Shown: positions 61,001 through 64,000 of the stretch, in pieces
Numbering within the stretch: the first letter of the stretch is position 1
How the letters are laid out: the number at the start of each line of letters is the position of its first letter
NCBI RefSeq assembly: GCF_014192915.1
Contig: NZ_JACHYN010000007.1
Coordinates: forward strand, 215,334-279,333
DNA: 64,000 nt
Direction: 5' to 3'
From: Azospirillum sp. OGB3
Lineage (GTDB): Bacteria > Pseudomonadota > Alphaproteobacteria > Azospirillales > Azospirillaceae
The notes under the pieces: generated by a model
The model's input: the letters and a program-made list of their open reading frames with translations, nothing else
What the model was told of the DNA's origin: nothing
The model's database searches: none
Position numbers and translations under genes: made by a program

Positions 61001-61784
61001 ACCGACGCGCAGATCGCCCAAATCTCCGACTGGCTCACGCCGCGGCGGTGGCGGCGTGCCACTCGGCCATCGCCTGCGCCCGGAAAGCACGCAGGCTGCC
61101 ACGGGAGACCAGGTGGCGCTGAAGGTTGAAGGTGTTGTAGATGGCGAAATGCAGGGCGACGAAGCGCTATGCAGAGCCAGGGGACTTGAAGCGCTGCATC
61201 TTCCTTTCGCGTCGCCGGACCGGCTGGTGCGAGACCTCGGCCCGATTGTTGCGTCGCCGGCCTTGTTCATGGCGAGCCGTCAGACCGATCTCGCGGAAGG
61301 CGGCCCCGTAGGAGCGGAGCTTATCGGTGGTGACCTGGGTGGGTGCGAAGCCGTGCTTCTTGAGCAGCTTGCGCATCAGCTTGAGGGCCGCAGCCTTGTC
61401 GCGCCGGCGCTGGACGAGCACCTCCAGGACCTCGCCTTCATCATCGACCGCCCGCCACAGGTACAACAGCCGGCCGCCGATTTTTACGACCATCTCGTCC
61501 AGATGCCAGCGTGGGCTGGGTCGCGGCCGCAGGCGCCGCAGGTTGCCGGCGATCGCCGGTCCGAACCTCAGGACCCAGCGGCGCACCGTCTCGTAGGAGA
61601 CCTACACGCCGCGTTCGGCCAGCAGATCCTCGACATCCCGGTAGCTCAGCGTGAACCGGAGATAGAGCCAGATCGCGTGCTGGATGATCGGGGGCGGGAA
61701 CTGGTGGCGGGCATACGAGAGCGGCGACATTCGATCAGGATAGCGGCGTGGCCGACGGCCTGCCACCGTCCTCGTGACAATGCC
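60981..61784. mobile_element. 804-bp IS6-family insertion sequence
   Basis: Perfect 11-bp terminal inverted repeats GGCATTGTCAC (60981-60991) and GTGACAATGCC (61774-61784) enclose a single transposase gene. The size (~800 bp) and protein family fit IS6. The flanking 8 bp differ (AGCTCTTG left, GCCGATAG right), so no target duplication is seen. The element overlaps the end of the resolvase gene on the left and cuts a zinc-ribbon gene on the right. Confidence 0.85.
61035..61730 (-). pseudogene. IS6 transposase with two in-frame amber codons
   Basis: The 231-codon frame starts at ATG 61730 (SPLSYARHQFPPPIIQHAIWLYLRFTLSYRDVEDLLAERG) and continues VSYETVRRWVLRFGP; the DDE core shows WHLDEMVVKIGG, VTTDKLRSYGAAFREIGL and RRRNNRAEVSHQPVRRRERKMQRFKSPGSA. 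Two TAG stops break it, one right after AERGV and one after SPGSA, both in the same frame as the rest. Everything else is intact to the natural end (AEWHAATAAA). It is therefore a transposase with two nonsense mutations and no frameshifts. Confidence 0.85.
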
Positions 61785-61854
61785 GCCGATAGCCATGCGC
61801 CGTTCGGTCCGAACGCTCGGTCGTCGCCATCGAGTGACAGTGCGGGCAGCGCAT
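61785..61854 (-). pseudogene. 5' fragment of a zinc-ribbon gene truncated by the IS6 element
   Basis: From ATG 61854 (GGAGGAGACTC upstream), the product begins MRCPHCHSMATTERSDRTA, a CPHC zinc-ribbon typical of IS-transposase N-termini, and then runs into the IS6 end at 61784. About 23 codons remain. The downstream gap to 62050 shows no gene. Confidence 0.45.
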
Positions 61855-62050
61855 GAGTCTCCTCCAAGAGGGAGGGGATCCTCTACGGCAGCACCGCCGC
61901 AATGATCAAGCCGGCGCGAAAGCTGACGGAACCAAAAGAATGGCGGCCACAGTGAGCCGCCAAGGTTCAGCTAAATCTGCCCTGGAAGGCAGATCGGCGA
62001 ATCCTATGTGACGCCGCCGCCCTAAACAACCACAATGGGAATATGTCGAA

Positions 62051-62524
62051 ATGACCACCACGCCCTCCGGCGCGGCGATCCCGCGCGAAATCCACCCCGA
62101 CGCCCTCGATCTGGTCCGGCGCTTCGAGGGCCTGTACCTCGACGCCTACCTCTGCCCCGCTGGCGTGCCGACCGTCGGCTACGGCCACACCGCCGGGGTG
62201 AAGATGGGCCAGACCATCACCAGCCTCCAGGCCGAGGTGTTCCTGCGCGCTGACATGGCCGATGCCGCCGCGGCGGTGGACAAGCTCGTCAAGGTGCCGC
62301 TGCCCGATCGGCAGCGCGGGGCGCTCGCCTCATTTGTGTTCAACCTGGGGGCCGGTGCGCTGCAGTCCTCGACCCTGCTGCGCCTGCTGAACCAGGGCGA
62401 CTATGCCGGGGCGGCGGCCGAGTTCTCGAAGTGGGTCTACGCCACGGTCAACGGCAAGAAGGTCCAGCTCGACGGGCTGAAGAAGCGCCGGGCGGCGGAG
62501 AAGGCGCTGTTCGAGGCGGGCTGA
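62051..62524 (+). CDS. phage-type lysozyme (GH24 endolysin)
   Basis: The 157-residue protein has the T4-lysozyme-type triad in FEGLYLDAYLCPAGVPTVGYGHT: E26, C35 and T41 (E-8aa-C-5aa-T). FNLGAGALQSSTLLRLLNQGDYAGAAAEFSKWV follows. GH24 endolysins cleave peptidoglycan. It has no signal peptide, so holin-type export or lysis-linked release is expected. It stands alone and may be a phage relic or a moron. Confidence 0.88.
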   Translation: MTTTPSGAAIPREIHPDALDLVRRFEGLYLDAYLCPAGVPTVGYGHTAGVKMGQTITSLQAEVFLRADMADAAAAVDKLVKVPLPDRQRGALASFVFNLGAGALQSSTLLRLLNQGDYAGAAAEFSKWVYATVNGKKVQLDGLKKRRAAEKALFEAG

Positions 62525-62636
62525 TCGTCGGCAGGCTATTGCGCTGGGGTCGGCATGTCAGCAGCCCGGTGGCTCGACAAGCGATAGTGCTCAGCGGCAC
62601 GGCGCGTGATAGAAAATTGAGCCTACCTCGTGCGAG

Positions 62637-63326
62637 ATGAGAATGAGAACGCCTCCAACCTTAACAGCTTCCCGTAACGTCTTTTGTGGACTGCTGGCAC
62701 TACTCTCAATTGCAACTCTGACTGCGCCGGCTGCTGGGGAACCGGCCTACGGCTTCACAGCAGGGGACACACTGCCGATCTACACATTTCACGGCGAGGA
62801 CGGTGTGCGTCGCTCAACGGCGGAGTTTCGTGGCAAGTGGTTCCTTTTCAAGCGGGGAGCCGAATGGTGCATCCCGTGCATTGGAGAGCGGCCTTCGGTC
62901 GAGAGTTTCATGAAGGCCCACCCCGATGTGCCTGTCGTAATGCTCGTTTCCCCGCGTCCCAGCGAGACCGACCTCGAAGGGGCGTTCCGACGCGACCTGG
63001 ACTATCAGCGGCGAAAGGGGCTGCGTATGGACTACATCGCCGTGCTTGACAGCCGCGCCCCATCACCCCGCGACCTTCCGGCGCCGAAATCCGTCACCGA
63101 CCTCCCGCTGACCGTCATCGTCGATCCACAGGGAGTTATTGCCGCGTTGTGGACCAGCACGTACCAATACCAACGCCATTTCATGAGGCATGGGATCGTC
63201 GGCAAGGCTGAACCAGCGTTCCGTGACTACGTCGAGGCTTTGCTTTCGTGTAAGGGAGCTAAAGGCGTGGCTGTAACCTCCACAGCGCTGGAGATTGCGA
63301 CGACGTTCGACGCTTCCTGCTCATGA
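62637..63326 (+). CDS. secreted thioredoxin-like protein (WCIPC)
   Basis: The 229-residue protein has a signal peptide (NVFCGLLALLSIATLTAPAAG) and a thioredoxin-like fold with active-site AEWCIPCIGERPS near residue 76, plus cis-Pro in TDLPLTVIVDPQGVIAALW. This is TlpA/ResA-like, a periplasmic disulfide reductase or redox carrier. A C-terminal extension ends in DASCS. The start may be ATG 62637 or 62643. The 183 bp after it (63327-63509) show no gene. Confidence 0.85.
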   Translation: MRMRTPPTLTASRNVFCGLLALLSIATLTAPAAGEPAYGFTAGDTLPIYTFHGEDGVRRSTAEFRGKWFLFKRGAEWCIPCIGERPSVESFMKAHPDVPVVMLVSPRPSETDLEGAFRRDLDYQRRKGLRMDYIAVLDSRAPSPRDLPAPKSVTDLPLTVIVDPQGVIAALWTSTYQYQRHFMRHGIVGKAEPAFRDYVEALLSCKGAKGVAVTSTALEIATTFDASCS

Positions 63327-63509
63327 CCTAAGGACGCTTGGGTCACCAGTCCAGCACCGGCGATCAGCGCCGAAGACGCAGCCCGCCCGGACCTCCGCGG
63401 CGGGTTTCCCCCCTTTCCGAGGACCCCCTGATCGAACTCCTCAGCCCGAAACCGGTCCGCCCACCGGCTCGGGCGATGGGACATTGCCGCTGCGACCGGC
63501 GGCAAGCAC

Positions 63510-63905
63510 TCATTGAAAAGGCGCAGCCGACCCCTGGAAGCAACTGGCTGGCGACTGGTTCAGGCTGGCCCAGAACGCGCTCAAACTACGGATCGCCTCC
63601 GATAAAGCCTCGGAATCCATGGGCTTAACAACGAACGCATTCGCGCCCAACTCATAGCTGAGCATGATGTCGTTGTCCTCGCATGACGCCGTAAACATGA
63701 CGATCGGAACGTGCCGGACGGCCGGGTTACTTTTTACCCGTTCCAGCACCTCCAGCCCATCGATTTTCGGGAGATCGAGTTCGAGCAGGACGACCGCGGG
63801 TAGCTGGGTTGGCCATCCGGTTTCCGGATCGCGAAGAGACAGCATCCGTAGCGCCTCTTCACCATCGCGGGCGACAATAATACCGTTGGAGAGTTTGCAT
63901 TTTTT
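63510..63905 (-). pseudogene. N-terminally truncated receiver-domain gene
   Basis: The readable frame on the minus strand gives KCKLSNGIIVARDGEEALRMLSLRDP, PAVVLLELDLPKIDGLEVLERVKSNPAVRHVPIVMFTASCEDNDIM and YELGANAFVVKPMDSEALSEAIRSLSAFW, the body of a Rcp1-type single receiver. The first strand with the acidic pair is missing; upstream of about 63905 the frame reads unrelated sequence. In addition, the phospho-acceptor Asp of LLDLNLP is Glu here (LLELDLP). Both argue that it is a broken gene. The remaining window end (63906-64000) shows nothing else. Confidence 0.6.
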
Positions 63906-64000
63906 GTAATTGCTCAGGGGGCTGGCCCGTGATGAGCACGGTCGGGCTCCCAGGCAGTCGGGGGTGCCCCTAACGGGACGTTGCTTGAGGGACCAGGATA

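Noticed and set aside
62051..62524. Lysozyme as part of a prophage
   Set aside because: No holin, capsid, tail or integrase genes in the adjoining sequence, so a prophage is not supported; called a lone gene.

Overview
The window is a high-GC (roughly 68-70% by eye) chromosomal segment of an alphaproteobacterium, most like Azospirillum or a close Rhodospirillales relative. This rests on gene content (dnaN-recF-gyrB without dnaA, many MASE/PAS/CACHE sensor kinases, a D-tartrate dehydratase close to the Bradyrhizobium enzyme, ribbon-helix-helix 'DUF4104-type' regulators) and on strong GC3 bias. No database search was possible, so the genus is an inference.

Layout. 1-3.6 kb: end of an RraA-like gene, an NrtR-like Nudix regulator, a Pit phosphate transporter with its PhoU-like partner, and tRNA-Gly. 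3.8-7 kb: a large cyclase/AAA/TPR signalling protein. 7-11.3 kb: a compact cassette made of a small peptide gene, YcaO, TfuA and a Crp/Fnr regulator, bracketed by two ribbon-helix-helix regulators; this looks like a peptide- or protein-backbone modification system. 11.5-19 kb: a MASE3 kinase and its receiver, a sugar-nucleotide epimerase, a Na/Pi cotransporter, and a DMT exporter with a divergent LysR regulator. 19-22.3 kb: glycine-zipper protein, ispE, and tyrS preceded by a short Tyr-Tyr leader peptide and a folded leader. 22.3-31.9 kb: a CACHE/PAS hybrid kinase, a Tat-exported carbonic-anhydrase-like protein, D-tartrate dehydratase with LysR and GST, and an MBL hydrolase. 32 kb: tRNA-Asn and tRNA-Asp.

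33.5-43.5 kb: an isochorismatase-like hydrolase, then a translationally coupled pair (XapX, amidohydrolase) closely followed by a second coupled run (DoxX, MFS, outer-membrane channel), all on the minus strand. Opposite them lie a MASE4 kinase and a FixJ/LuxR-type regulator, and then an alpha/beta hydrolase. The same short motif, TATRC-N3-GGTAT, occurs upstream of the kinase/isochorismatase and of the alpha/beta hydrolase. 43.8-48 kb: a diguanylate cyclase and feoA-feoB with a FeoB-associated cysteine-rich protein. 48-55.1 kb: TPR protein, SDR protein, dnaN, recF, gyrB.

55.1-64 kb is accessory DNA. Directly after gyrB sit four 19-bp direct repeats, then a Tn3-family tnpA remnant. Next comes an overlapping operon (HigA-like HTH, KaiC-like ATPase, hybrid kinase), a res-like site and a serine resolvase. 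The resolvase's 3' end runs into an 804-bp IS6-type element whose transposase carries two in-frame amber stops. The tail holds a phage-type lysozyme, a secreted thioredoxin-like protein and a broken receiver-domain gene.

The observations I rate most highly are the tyrS leader, the YcaO-TfuA cassette with its candidate peptide, the shared operator motif of the MASE4/FixJ system, the gyrB-proximal 19-bp repeat array, and the HTH-KaiC-kinase operon carried inside a Tn3-like remnant.
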